Shown here piece by piece: positions 51,541-60,005 of a DNA stretch of 64,000 bases. Under the pieces are notes generated by a model that worked only from the letters and a program-made list of their open reading frames with translations, was not told where the DNA came from and did no database searches. Made by a program: the position numbers and the translations under genes. This DNA comes from Nesterenkonia aurantiaca (lineage in GTDB: Bacteria; Actinomycetota; Actinomycetes; Actinomycetales; Micrococcaceae), in contig NZ_SOAN01000002.1 of NCBI RefSeq assembly GCF_004364585.1, positions 65,000 to 128,999 on the forward strand. Direction: 5' to 3'. How positions within the stretch are numbered: the stretch's first letter is position 1; every line of letters begins with the position of its first letter.

Positions 51541-52459
51541 TGGACGCGCGGTAGCCCGCGTTCCGGGCGCCCGCCGTGGTGGCGAAGCACTCTTCGGGCT
51601 TGGTCGCCTTGTAGTACGCCCCGCTGGGCACGTGGTAGATCCCGGAATTGGCGTTGCCCTTGACCGGGTAGCCCTTCGGGCAGTGGAAGGTCGAGGACGT
51701 GATCTTCACGCTGGTCGGCTTCTTCACCGGGGCCGGCGACTTCACCGCAGCGGTCGACGCCGAGGTGCGGGTCAGCGTGGTGTGTCCGGACCTCTTGCCG
51801 GTCACCTGTACCGAGATCCGCTTGCCCTGGTGAGCCGAGGAGATCTTGTAGGTCCGGCTGGTCGCGCCCTTGATCGCGGTGCCGTTGGCACGCCACTGAT
51901 AGGAGAAGGACGTCGACGATGTCCACGTCCCGACGCTGGCCGAGAGGGCCTTCCCGGTGGTCGCCGAACCGCTGATCTTCGGAGTGGAGGAGCGCGCCAC
52001 TTTCAGCGTGGCCGCAGAGGTCTTCGAGGCTGTGGTGTACCCGGAGCGCTTGCCGGTGACCTGCACGGTGATCCGTTTGCCCTGCTGCGCGGTGGTCGGA
52101 GTGAAGCTGCTGCGGGTGGCGCCGCTGATCGCTCTGCCCTCGGCGGACCAGCGGTAGCTCAGCGATGTCCCACTGGTCCAGGTGCCCGGCTTCGCGGTGA
52201 GCTTCGTGCCCACGGCGGCGGCGCCGGAGATCGTCGGCGTGGGGGCGCGCAGGGTCTTCAGCGCAGCGCGGCTCGTGGTGAGATCGACCCCGGCTGAGAC
52301 TGAGGCTGAGGCTGCCGGCGCAGAGGCGCTGACCGCGGAATAGGTGAGCGGCGGCGTCGTCGGCTCTGGGGGTGGCGCGGAGGCGCCGATCAGAGTGGCG
52401 GCAAGAACGGTGGTGGTCAGGACCGTGGCGAGGGTCCGCCAATGCTGGGAGGTGCCCAT
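51533..52459 (-). CDS. Secreted protein with two Ig-like repeats and a C-terminal Cys-containing domain
   Basis: This 308-residue protein has a signal peptide (LATVLTTTVLAATLIGASA). Two related repeats of about 90 residues follow (GTKLTAKPGTWTSGTSLSYR and GKALSASVGTWTSSTSFSYQ, each ending GKRITVQVTGKRSG or similar), an Ig-like type found in actinobacterial surface proteins. The last 50 residues (CPKGYPVKGNANSGIYHV to ECFATTAGARNAGYRASKR) are a small domain often seen at the C-terminus of secreted Gram-positive proteins. It is probably extracellular; the binding partner is unknown. GGAG lies before the ATG at 52459. Confidence 0.82.
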   Translation of the reverse strand: MGTSQHWRTLATVLTTTVLAATLIGASAPPPEPTTPPLTYSAVSASAPAASASVSAGVDLTTSRAALKTLRAPTPTISGAAAVGTKLTAKPGTWTSGTSLSYRWSAEGRAISGATRSSFTPTTAQQGKRITVQVTGKRSGYTTASKTSAATLKVARSSTPKISGSATTGKALSASVGTWTSSTSFSYQWRANGTAIKGATSRTYKISSAHQGKRISVQVTGKRSGHTTLTRTSASTAAVKSPAPVKKPTSVKITSSTFHCPKGYPVKGNANSGIYHVPSGAYYKATKPEECFATTAGARNAGYRASKR

Positions 52460-52573
52460 GGCGTTGGTCTCCAGTGTGAGGCGTCCGCTGCGCGGGACGG
52501 GGCGGCACCAGGATCTGCTCCTGAACAGTGTGATCATATAGCGGAACATGCCGATGTCCACCGCCCTGCGGAA

Positions 52574-52651
52574 CCCCACCCTTCCTGGGTGGTTGAGTCT
52601 TCCGGCAGGAACGTATCGACCAGAGAACCCAACCGCCCAGGAGGGGTGGGG
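52574..52651. repeat. 22-bp imperfect inverted repeat between divergent genes
   Basis: The arms at 52574-52595 and 52630-52651 are complementary with about two mismatches and are separated by 34 bases. A second hairpin GCAGGG/CCCTGC lies at 52672-52691. The structure lies between the secreted-protein gene and etfB. No transposase or target duplication is seen. Confidence 0.65.
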
Positions 52652-52766
52652 CTGGGGCTGGGGCCGGTGTCGCAGGGCTTCACGACCCTGCCAGGCGCGG
52701 CGTTTCATGCGACCATGGAAAAGGTCTGTTTCTCCATACATCTCGAGAGTGAGGCGGGAGCACCGC

Positions 52767-53582
52767 ATGGTGAATGCACCCCTGCACATCATCACCCTGG
52801 TCAAGTGGGTCCCCGATGCCCAGCTGGAGCGTCGCTACAACGCCGAGGGGCGCATCGACCGCGCTGAGGGCGTGCTCAGCGAACTCGATGAATACCCGCT
52901 GGAGGCCGCCCTGCAGCTGCGCGAGGCCGCGGCGGACCGTGAGGTGCGGGTGACCGCGCTGACCATGGGTCCCGCCGGGGCCAGCACCGCCGCGAAGAAG
53001 GCCCTGCAGATCGGCGCCGATGACGCCTATCAGCTCACCGATGAGGCCCTGATCGGGGCGGACATCTGGGCCAGCTCGGTGGCGCTGAAGGCCGCTGTGG
53101 AGACCGTGGCTGGAGCCGGAGAGTTCGACTCCGGCGAGCCCGAGTACCTGGTGCTCACCGGCATGGCTTCTGAAGAGGGCGAATCCGGCGCGATCCCCGC
53201 CCAGCTGGCCGAGCGCCTCGGCGCCCACGTGGTCACCTACGCCACCGGCCTGGAGCTGACGCCGGACCGTCTCGTGGTCACCCGCTCCGGCGGCACCGAG
53301 TCGCAGAAGGTCGCGGTGGCGATGCCCGCCGTCGTCTCGGTCACCGATCAGGCCAACGACCCGCGCTACCCCAACTTCAAGGCCATCATGGCTGCGAAGA
53401 AGAAGCCGCTCACCCGGCTCAGTCTCGCCGATATCGGGCTGCGCGCCGAAGAGGTCACCGCGAGGGTCCGGGTGCTGAGCACCACCGCGCGTCCGCCGCG
53501 CACCGCCGGAGAGATCATCACCGATGAAGGGGACGCCGGTCTGAAGGTCGTCGAATTCCTCGCGAAGGAGCGTCTGCTGTGA
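52767..53582 (+). CDS. etfB: Electron transfer flavoprotein beta subunit
   Basis: The 271-residue protein has the EtfB fold with LVKWVPDAQL at the N-terminus, the ALTMGPAGASTAAKKALQIGADDAYQL segment and the AMPAVVSVTDQANDPRYPNFKAIMAAKKKP loop that binds AMP and contacts dehydrogenases. The frame extends upstream, but the ATG at 52767 has CGGGAG before it. It overlaps etfA by GTGA and passes electrons from acyl-CoA dehydrogenases, one of which is encoded downstream. Confidence 0.95.
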   Translation: MVNAPLHIITLVKWVPDAQLERRYNAEGRIDRAEGVLSELDEYPLEAALQLREAAADREVRVTALTMGPAGASTAAKKALQIGADDAYQLTDEALIGADIWASSVALKAAVETVAGAGEFDSGEPEYLVLTGMASEEGESGAIPAQLAERLGAHVVTYATGLELTPDRLVVTRSGGTESQKVAVAMPAVVSVTDQANDPRYPNFKAIMAAKKKPLTRLSLADIGLRAEEVTARVRVLSTTARPPRTAGEIITDEGDAGLKVVEFLAKERLL

Positions 53583-54538
53583 GCAATGTCCTGGTCTTCT
53601 TCGATGTGCTCGGCGATGCGCTGAGCCCGACCCAGCGCGAGCTGATCGCGCAGGCCCAGTCGCTGGGCGAGGTCCATGTCGCCGTCGGCGCCTACCAGGG
53701 CGACCCCACCCCGGCGCTGGCCATCGCCGGCCTCGGTGAGGTCTACCTCGCCGAGACCAGCCTGCCCGCCCCTGAGGTCGCCGTGGTGGACCTGCTCGAG
53801 ACCGCCGTCGCGGAATGCGAGGCCGAGGTCATCCTGGGCTCCTCCACCGCGGACATCACCGACGCCCTGGCCCGGCTCGCCGTGCGCCTGGACACCGGGA
53901 TCATCTGCGGTGTCGCGGCGCTCAACGGTGAACTCATCGCCACGAAGTCGGAGCTGGCCGGCTCCTATACGACGACCTCGCAGCTGATCCCGGGCCCGGG
54001 TCGGCCGCTTGTCGCGACCTTCAAGCCGAACAGCCTCGACCCGCAGCGGGTCGACGCCCTCCTGCACGCCGGAGACCAGCCCGACGGCACCGTGCTGCCG
54101 GTGCGCCCCTCCGAGGGGGGCGTCGAGATCCTCGAGCGCACCGCCCTGAAGGTCTCCGCCCGTCCAGCCCTGGCGGAGGCGCGCGTGGTCGTCGCCGGCG
54201 GTCGCGGCGTCGAAGGGGACTTCACCCCGCTGGAGGACCTCGCCGATGAGCTCGGCGCCGGACTGGGCGCCTCCCGGGCGGCCACCGACGCCGGCTGGAT
54301 CGAACACGCCGCTCAGGTGGGCCAGACCGGGGTCACCGTCTCCCCGCAGCTCTACATTTCCGCCGGGATCTCCGGCGCGATCCAGCAGCGCGCGGGCATG
54401 CAGACCGCCGGCACCATCGTGGCGATCAACAAGGACGAGGACGCTCCGGTCTTCGAGATCGCCGACTTCGGCGTGGTGGGGGACCTGCACGAGGTCATTC
54501 CGCAGATGATCGAGGAGCTGCGCCGCCGCAAGGGGTGA
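53579..54538 (+). CDS. etfA: Electron transfer flavoprotein alpha subunit
   Basis: This 319-residue subunit carries FAD in its C-terminal domain, recognised by VVVAGGRGVEGDFTPLEDLADELGAGLGASRAATDAGW, QVGQTGVTVSPQLYISAGISGAIQQRAGM and the final INKDEDAPVFEIADFGVVGDL. It is coupled to etfB by a GTGA overlap. The EtfAB heterodimer links acyl-CoA dehydrogenases to the quinone pool through ETF:quinone oxidoreductase, which is not in the window. Confidence 0.96.
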   Translation: MSNVLVFFDVLGDALSPTQRELIAQAQSLGEVHVAVGAYQGDPTPALAIAGLGEVYLAETSLPAPEVAVVDLLETAVAECEAEVILGSSTADITDALARLAVRLDTGIICGVAALNGELIATKSELAGSYTTTSQLIPGPGRPLVATFKPNSLDPQRVDALLHAGDQPDGTVLPVRPSEGGVEILERTALKVSARPALAEARVVVAGGRGVEGDFTPLEDLADELGAGLGASRAATDAGWIEHAAQVGQTGVTVSPQLYISAGISGAIQQRAGMQTAGTIVAINKDEDAPVFEIADFGVVGDLHEVIPQMIEELRRRKG

Positions 54539-54593
54539 CCCTGCGCATCGCCACCACCCCGCTCATCACGCCGACCATTCTCGGAGGAGACAC

Positions 54594-55505
54594 ATGCCTC
54601 ACCCCACGGCCCGCTTCGCGCTGGGTCCCGCCCTGCTCTTCTGCCCGGCCAGCCGGCCGGAGCTCTTCGCCAAGGCTGCCGGTGCCGCAGACGCGGTGAT
54701 CATCGACCTTGAGGACGCGGTGATCTCCGGAGAGAAAGACATCGCCCGGAACAATATGGTCCAGGCGCTGAACTGGGGAGACGGGTCCATGGACCCGAGG
54801 CGGACCCTGGTGCGGGTCAACGCTCCGGCCTCGGGCGAGCTGGAGGCGGACCTGCGCGCGCTTTCGGGCACCGAGATCAGCTATGTCGTCATCGCCAAGG
54901 CCGAACAGACCGAGCTCCTGGACCAGGTGGCCGCCGCGCTGCCCGGCGTCGGGCTGATCCCGCAGATCGAGACCCCGGTGGGGGTGCTCAACGACCTGGC
55001 CCTGGCGCAGCACCCGGCCACTGTGGCGCTGCTCTGGGGGACCGAAGATCTCATCGCCGGCATCGGCGGCACCACCTCGCGCAACAACGACGGCTCGCAG
55101 CGCGAGATCATCCGGTTCACCCGCAATCGACTGCTGCTCACCGCCGGCGCCGTGGGCGTGCCGATCATCGACGCAGTCTTCACCCGGGTCCCTGACCTGC
55201 AGCGACTGGCGGTGGAGACCGAGGACGCCTGCGCCTCCGGGTTCATCGGCAAGGCCTGCATCCACCCCAAACAGATCGCCCCGATTCGGCAGGCCTACAC
55301 GCCCACCGCCAGCGACCTGGAATGGGCCAAGGGCGTCATCGCCGCCTTCGAGAACACCGCCGGGCTGACACCCGGCGCCGGACATCGTGCAGACCCGGAC
55401 CTGGCCGGCGCGTTCAGCTTCCGCGGTGAGATGATCGACATGCCGGTGATCACCCAGGTCCAGCGCATCCTCACCCGCTTCGAGTCCATCGGCAAGGTCG
55501 TCTGA
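54594..55505 (+). CDS. HpcH/HpaI (CitE-like) CoA ester lyase
   Basis: A 303-residue TIM-barrel protein of the citrate lyase beta/malyl-CoA lyase family. It shows DAVIIDLEDAV (metal-binding acid), LVRVNAP, the IPQIETPVGVLN segment with a conserved Glu, and LLWGTEDLIAGIG. Stand-alone CitE-like enzymes in Actinobacteria cleave malyl-CoA, citramalyl-CoA or HMG-CoA-type esters. Its position between etfBA and an acyl-CoA dehydrogenase suggests a branched-chain or organic-acid CoA pathway. GGAGGAG precedes the ATG. Confidence 0.9.
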   Translation: MPHPTARFALGPALLFCPASRPELFAKAAGAADAVIIDLEDAVISGEKDIARNNMVQALNWGDGSMDPRRTLVRVNAPASGELEADLRALSGTEISYVVIAKAEQTELLDQVAAALPGVGLIPQIETPVGVLNDLALAQHPATVALLWGTEDLIAGIGGTTSRNNDGSQREIIRFTRNRLLLTAGAVGVPIIDAVFTRVPDLQRLAVETEDACASGFIGKACIHPKQIAPIRQAYTPTASDLEWAKGVIAAFENTAGLTPGAGHRADPDLAGAFSFRGEMIDMPVITQVQRILTRFESIGKVV

Positions 55506-55596
55506 GCCGCACCCCACGCGACTCAGCGCCGCCCCGCTCGCTCACCTGCGCCCCAGCGCACGCTTCCCGCACCGCCCGAAAGGTGACCCACCCACG

Positions 55597-56763
55597 ATGT
55601 ATACCGGTTTCTACGAGGAGATCCACGAGGAGTTCCGCGAGGTGGTGCGCGAGTTCGTCGCCCGCGAGGTCACCCCGCACTACCAGGCGTGGGAGTCTGC
55701 GCACATGATGGACCGCTCGCTATGGCTTGCCGCGGCGGAGAACGGGCTGCTCGGCCTCGCCGTGGACGAGGAGCATGGCGGCATGGGGCTGGGGGACTAC
55801 CGGTTCCGGATGATCCTCGACGAGGAGCTGGCCCGCGCCGACGCGCTCGCGGTCTCCCTGGCCCTCCACCTCCACGACGACTGGGTGCTCCCCGCGCTGC
55901 TGAAGTTCGGCTCTGCCGAGCAGCAGGCGGCCTGGCTGCCCCGCTTCATGGACGGCTCCTTCGTCTCCTCGGTGGCGTTCACCGAGCCCGGCGCCGGCTC
56001 CGACCTGCGCGCGGTGCGCACCAAGGCGGTCAAGAACGACGACGGCGGCTGGACCCTCGATGGGCAGAAGACCTTCATCGGCAATGGCATCTCCGGCGAC
56101 GGCGCCCTGGTGCTGGCCCGGACCGACGGCTCCGACGTGCGCCAGCGCGGCTCCGAGAGCTCCTTCAGCCTGTTCCTGGTCGAGAAGCGGGACAACCCCG
56201 GCTATCAGCCTGGCCGCCAGCTGGAGAAGATGGGCCTCAAGGCCTCCGACACCGCCGAGCTGTTCTTCGCCGGGGTGCAGATCCCTCATGCGAACCTGAT
56301 CGGGGAGCAGGGCCGCGGCCTGGACTACGCCAAGGCGATCCTGCCGCAGGGCCGGCTCGGGATCGCCACCTCTGCCGCGGCGATCACCGCCGAGGTGCTG
56401 CGCCAGACGCTGAGCTACGTGGCGCAGCGGCAGACCTTCGGGCAAGCGGTGAGCGAATATCAGAACACCCGGTTCCAGCTCGCTGAGCTGCAGGTGGGGC
56501 TGGAGGCCACGCAGCGCTATGTCGCGGCCACCGTGGACGCCTTCAACGCCGGGGAGCTGGACCTGGTGACCGCGTCGAAGGCGAAGCTCTTCGCCAGCGA
56601 ACGAGCGAAGGCCTCGGTGGACGCCTGCCTGCAGCTTCACGGCGGCTACGGCTACATCCTGGACTACCCGGTGGCCCAGGCCTACCTCGCGGTGCGCCTG
56701 CTCACGATCTTCGGCGGCACCAGCGAGATCCTCAAGGAGACCATCGCCGCGGAGCTGGGCTGA
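55597..56763 (+). CDS. Acyl-CoA dehydrogenase family protein lacking both usual catalytic Glu positions
   Basis: The 388-residue flavoprotein has the typical FAD and substrate segments (VAFTEPGAGSDLRAVRT, FIGNG, and AFGQ-like RQTFGQAVSEYQNTRFQLAEL). In medium-chain enzymes the catalytic Glu is in YEGT near residue 376; here this is IFGGTSEI with Gly373. In long-chain and isovaleryl enzymes it is in a xERL motif near 254; here it is LPQGRLG with Gly252. So neither position supplies the base. The gene follows etfBA and the CitE-like lyase in the same direction. It may act on an unusual substrate or be inactive. Confidence 0.88.
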   Translation: MYTGFYEEIHEEFREVVREFVAREVTPHYQAWESAHMMDRSLWLAAAENGLLGLAVDEEHGGMGLGDYRFRMILDEELARADALAVSLALHLHDDWVLPALLKFGSAEQQAAWLPRFMDGSFVSSVAFTEPGAGSDLRAVRTKAVKNDDGGWTLDGQKTFIGNGISGDGALVLARTDGSDVRQRGSESSFSLFLVEKRDNPGYQPGRQLEKMGLKASDTAELFFAGVQIPHANLIGEQGRGLDYAKAILPQGRLGIATSAAAITAEVLRQTLSYVAQRQTFGQAVSEYQNTRFQLAELQVGLEATQRYVAATVDAFNAGELDLVTASKAKLFASERAKASVDACLQLHGGYGYILDYPVAQAYLAVRLLTIFGGTSEILKETIAAELG

Positions 56764-57228
56764 TCAGCCCAGCACCCGGGTCATGAACACGCTGTTCGGA
56801 TCTGGGGTGTAGCGCCCGAACGGCGGGCACTGGGTGAACCCATGCCGCGCATAGAGCCTGCGCGCCGCGGCGAAGTAGTCCTCCACCCCGGTCTCCAGAC
56901 TCAGCCTGGTGTAGCCGCGAGCACTCGCCACCGCCAGCAGATGGGTCAGCATCCTGGCCGCCACACCCTGCCCGCGCGCGGCGGCCGCGGTGCGCATGGT
57001 CTTGATCTCTCCGTGCTCAGGGTCCAGCTCCTTGAGAGCCGCGCATCCGGCCAACACCTCGGCGGGCTCGAACCATGCGCTCCAGAACGTCATCCCGGGC
57101 CCGGCCAGCGCGTCGAGGTCCAGGGCGTGGATGCTCTCCGGCGGAGAGGTGGCGTGCATGTCCTGCAGATGTTCGACGATGAGTGCCCGCACGGCCGGAT
57201 GATCCAGGGTCCCCTCGGTGATGCGCAT
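56764..57228 (-). CDS. GNAT family N-acetyltransferase
   Basis: A 154-residue GNAT protein. The acetyl-CoA-binding motif AARGQGVAARMLTHLLAVA is near residue 85 and the late RLYARHGF motif near 130. A segment CAALKELDPEHGEIKTMRT precedes the CoA loop and matches PanZ/YsnE-type acetyltransferases. The N-terminal LDHPAVRALIVEHLQDMHATSPPESIHALDLDAL is typical of a subgroup acting on small molecules. It is convergent with the acyl-CoA dehydrogenase gene. The substrate is unknown. Confidence 0.9.
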   Translation of the reverse strand: MRITEGTLDHPAVRALIVEHLQDMHATSPPESIHALDLDALAGPGMTFWSAWFEPAEVLAGCAALKELDPEHGEIKTMRTAAAARGQGVAARMLTHLLAVASARGYTRLSLETGVEDYFAAARRLYARHGFTQCPPFGRYTPDPNSVFMTRVLG

Positions 57229-57328
57229 GCTCGATATTCTGCCACCGGCGACGGCACGGACTAGTCTGACCTTCGTTCCCTGCGCTGGTCAGCGTCTGGG
57301 GCCTGGAGCAGCAGGAGAACGGAACACC

Positions 57329-58708
57329 ATGAGCACAGCAGCACCCACGGCTACGCAGCGACGCCGGGGCTCCACTCTGATCTACCTCTTCGGCGCCCTG
57401 GGCGGGCTGAACTGGGGTTATGACACCGGAGTGATCTCCGCGGCGCTGGTGTACCTGCGCCGGGACTTCGAGCTGAGCAGCTGGGCCGAAGGTGGGATCG
57501 TGACCGGCCTGATGGTCGGCGCCGCCATCGGGGCCTGCCTGGGCGGCGGGCTCTCCGACCGCTATGGCCGGCGGGCCGTGCTGCTGATCACCGCCGCGCT
57601 GTTCCTGATCGCTCCGCTGGGGATGGCCTTCGCGCCCAACGCCGAGGTGCTCTTCGCCGCCCGGCTGGTGGTCGGGCTCGGCACCGGCCTGGCCGCCGTC
57701 GTGCTGCCGGTGTATCTCTCCGAGATCGCTCCGGCGCGGATCCGCGGCCGGGTCACCGCCTCCTATGTGCTGGCGATCGTGATCGGGCAGTTCCTCGGGT
57801 TCGTGGTCGGGGTGGCCTTCGCCCCGGTGGAGTCCTGGCGCTGGATGCTGGGCCTCTCGGTGATCCCCTCGGTGCTCTTCGCGCTGGGGCTCACCGTGGT
57901 GCGCGAGACCCCGCGCTGGCTGGTCCACCGCGGCCGGGAGGTCGAGGCCGAGGCGATGCTGCTGCGCGACCGGACCCCCGAGGAGGCCCGCCGGGAACTC
58001 GGCGAGATCCACGAGGTCCACGAGGCGGAACAGCGCGAGGGCGTCACCGGTCTGCGTGCGCTGCGCAGGCCCTGGGTGCTCTCGATCCTCGGGGTGGGCT
58101 TCGGGCTCGGGGTCTATCAACAGGTCATGGGCATCAATGCGGTGCTCTACTACGCGCCCACCACCTTGCAGAACGTCGGCTTCTCCGACGAGGGCGCGAT
58201 CGGCTCCAACCTGATCATCGGCGCGCTGAACATCGCCGCGGTCTGGATCGCCATCTGCTACACCGACCGCTGGGGACGCCGCCCGATGCTGCTGATCGGC
58301 GCCCTGGGCACCTCGCTGGCGCTCGCGGTGCTCGCCGTGGTGAACCTGGTCATGCCGGCCCCCGAGGGGCTCGGCGGACTGGGCATCGCCACGCTGGCCT
58401 GCCTGGCCGTGTTCATCTTCATGTTCCAGGTCAGCTGGGGGGCCCTGGTCTGGGTGGTGCTCGGAGAGATCTTCCCGCTGGGCGTGCGGGCCGCCGCCAT
58501 GGGTGTTGTCACCACGGCACACTGGCTGGCCAACGGCCTGGTCTCGCTGCTGTTCCCGACCGCGCTCGCCGCCTTCGGCGTGGGCTGGATCTTCGCCGGG
58601 TTCTCCCTGATCTGCTTCACCGCCTTCCTCTTCACCTTCAAGAAGGTCCCGGAGACCAAGGAGCGCACGCTGGAACAGATCGAGACCGCGTTCCGCCGAG
58701 CCGGCTGA
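57329..58708 (+). CDS. MFS sugar transporter (sugar porter family)
   Basis: The 459-residue transporter has twelve transmembrane helices and the sugar-porter signatures: GLNWGYDTGVISAAL near residue 20, SDRYGRR in loop 2-3, PVYLSEIAPARIRGR near 130, a PETKER motif at the C-terminus, and GYDTG/QQVMGINAVLYYAP as in XylE and AraE. It should import a pentose, hexose or inositol with protons. AGGAG precedes the ATG at 57329. It stands alone upstream of the maleylacetate reductase operon. Confidence 0.93.
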   Translation: MSTAAPTATQRRRGSTLIYLFGALGGLNWGYDTGVISAALVYLRRDFELSSWAEGGIVTGLMVGAAIGACLGGGLSDRYGRRAVLLITAALFLIAPLGMAFAPNAEVLFAARLVVGLGTGLAAVVLPVYLSEIAPARIRGRVTASYVLAIVIGQFLGFVVGVAFAPVESWRWMLGLSVIPSVLFALGLTVVRETPRWLVHRGREVEAEAMLLRDRTPEEARRELGEIHEVHEAEQREGVTGLRALRRPWVLSILGVGFGLGVYQQVMGINAVLYYAPTTLQNVGFSDEGAIGSNLIIGALNIAAVWIAICYTDRWGRRPMLLIGALGTSLALAVLAVVNLVMPAPEGLGGLGIATLACLAVFIFMFQVSWGALVWVVLGEIFPLGVRAAAMGVVTTAHWLANGLVSLLFPTALAAFGVGWIFAGFSLICFTAFLFTFKKVPETKERTLEQIETAFRRAG

Positions 58709-58777
58709 ACCCCCCGGAAGGTCGACGCTGACCAGCACCGACGCATGGAACCAGCGGTGCTTCAAACCGTCGAACCC

Positions 58778-58829
58778 TTGACAGTCAATGTGGCTTCCAC
58801 CACATAATGGCCCTCGGACAGCTGTCCGA
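58778..58829 (+). promoter_or_regulatory. Promoter and palindromic operator of the maleylacetate reductase operon
   Basis: TTGACA (58778-58783) and CATAAT (58803-58808) are 19 bases apart. The symmetrical TGTGGCTTCCACCACA (58789-58804) lies between them. A perfect 16-bp palindrome TCGGACAGCTGTCCGA (58814-58829) covers the expected transcription start and is probably a repressor operator. The regulator gene is not in the window. Confidence 0.7.
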
Positions 58830-58889
58830 ATCTTGCGGCGCCCTTGCAGCGTCGGCAGTCCCGACTCCGCCGCGAGAGGAGAGGTCCCT

Positions 58890-59993
58890 ATGACCATGAG
58901 CTTCAGCCACCAGACCTTGGGTCAGCGGGTCTGCTTCGGCGCCGGAAACCTGACCACCGATGTGCGCAGCGAGACGAAGCGTCTCGGCGCCCAGCAGATC
59001 CTGCTGATCGCCTCCGGCAGCGCGCAGCGCGCCGCCGATGAACTCCATGCCACGCTGCGCATCGCCCACCGGCTCGACGGCGCCCGGCAACACGTCCCGG
59101 TGGAGGAGGTCGAGCTGGCCTGTGATGCCGCGACCCAGGCCCAGGCGGATCTGATCCTGTGCGTGGGCGGGGGCTCCGCCATCGGGCTCGGCAAGGCGGT
59201 CGCCCTGAAGACCCGTGCCCCGATCCTCGCGGTGCCCACCACCTACGCGGGCTCGGAGGCGACCAATATCTGGGGTGTCACCGAGGCCGGCGCCAAGGCC
59301 ACCGGAGCCGACGACGTGGTCCTGCCGAGAACCGTGGTCTACGACGCGGAGCTGGTGCGTGACCTCCCGGCCGAACTGGCCAGCGCCTCCGGGATGAATG
59401 CGCTGGCCCACTGCATCGACTCCTTCTGGGCCCCTCACGCGGATCCGCTGAACCGCCTGGGGGCGGAGGAAGCCATCCGGGCCCTGCGCCGGGGGATGGC
59501 GCCGCCCGCCGAGGGACCGAGCCGCAGCCTCGAGGCGAGCCAGCAGCTGCAGTACGGCGCCTATCTCGCCGCCACTGCCTTCGCCTCAGCGGGCTCCGGG
59601 CTGCACCACAAGATCTGCCATGTGCTGGGCGGATCCTTCGGCCTGCCGCACGCCCAGACCCACGCCGTGATGCTGCCCCATGTGCTCGCCTTCAATCTGG
59701 GATCAGCCCCGGAGGCGGGGAAGCGCATCGCGGCGGCGCTGGGAGCCGCAGACCCGCTCGAGGGGCTCAGCGGGCTGCGCGCCCAGATCGGAGCTCCGCG
59801 CGCGCTGCGCGACCACGGGCTCAAGGAGGCGGACCTCGAGCGCGCCGCGGAGCTGATCCTCGGCGTCGTCCCGGCCAGCAACCCGCGCGAGATGGCCCTC
59901 GAGGACGCCGCCCAGCTGATCCGCGCCGCATGGGCCGGCGATGACCCCGCCACAGATGCTTTCAGTCACAGATCGCAGCAGTCACTTCCATAG
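58890..59993 (+). CDS. Maleylacetate reductase (iron-containing alcohol dehydrogenase family)
   Basis: The 367-residue enzyme matches maleylacetate reductases, which reduce maleylacetate to 3-oxoadipate with NAD(P)H at the end of hydroquinone and chlorocatechol pathways. It shows the N-terminal VCFGAGNL, the NAD loop CVGGGSAIGLGKAVAL, VPTTYAGSEATNIWG, and the His-rich segments NALAHCIDSFW and LHHKICHVLGG. GAGAGGAGAGG precedes the ATG at 58890. It is the first gene of a three-gene operon with a ring-cleavage dioxygenase and an esterase. Confidence 0.93.
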   Translation: MTMSFSHQTLGQRVCFGAGNLTTDVRSETKRLGAQQILLIASGSAQRAADELHATLRIAHRLDGARQHVPVEEVELACDAATQAQADLILCVGGGSAIGLGKAVALKTRAPILAVPTTYAGSEATNIWGVTEAGAKATGADDVVLPRTVVYDAELVRDLPAELASASGMNALAHCIDSFWAPHADPLNRLGAEEAIRALRRGMAPPAEGPSRSLEASQQLQYGAYLAATAFASAGSGLHHKICHVLGGSFGLPHAQTHAVMLPHVLAFNLGSAPEAGKRIAAALGAADPLEGLSGLRAQIGAPRALRDHGLKEADLERAAELILGVVPASNPREMALEDAAQLIRAAWAGDDPATDAFSHRSQQSLP

Positions 59994-60005
59994 AAGGGCA
60001 CCACC

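Noticed and set aside
52574-52651. Insertion sequence or MITE ends
   Set aside because: There is an inverted repeat, but no transposase, no second copy in the window and no visible target duplication.
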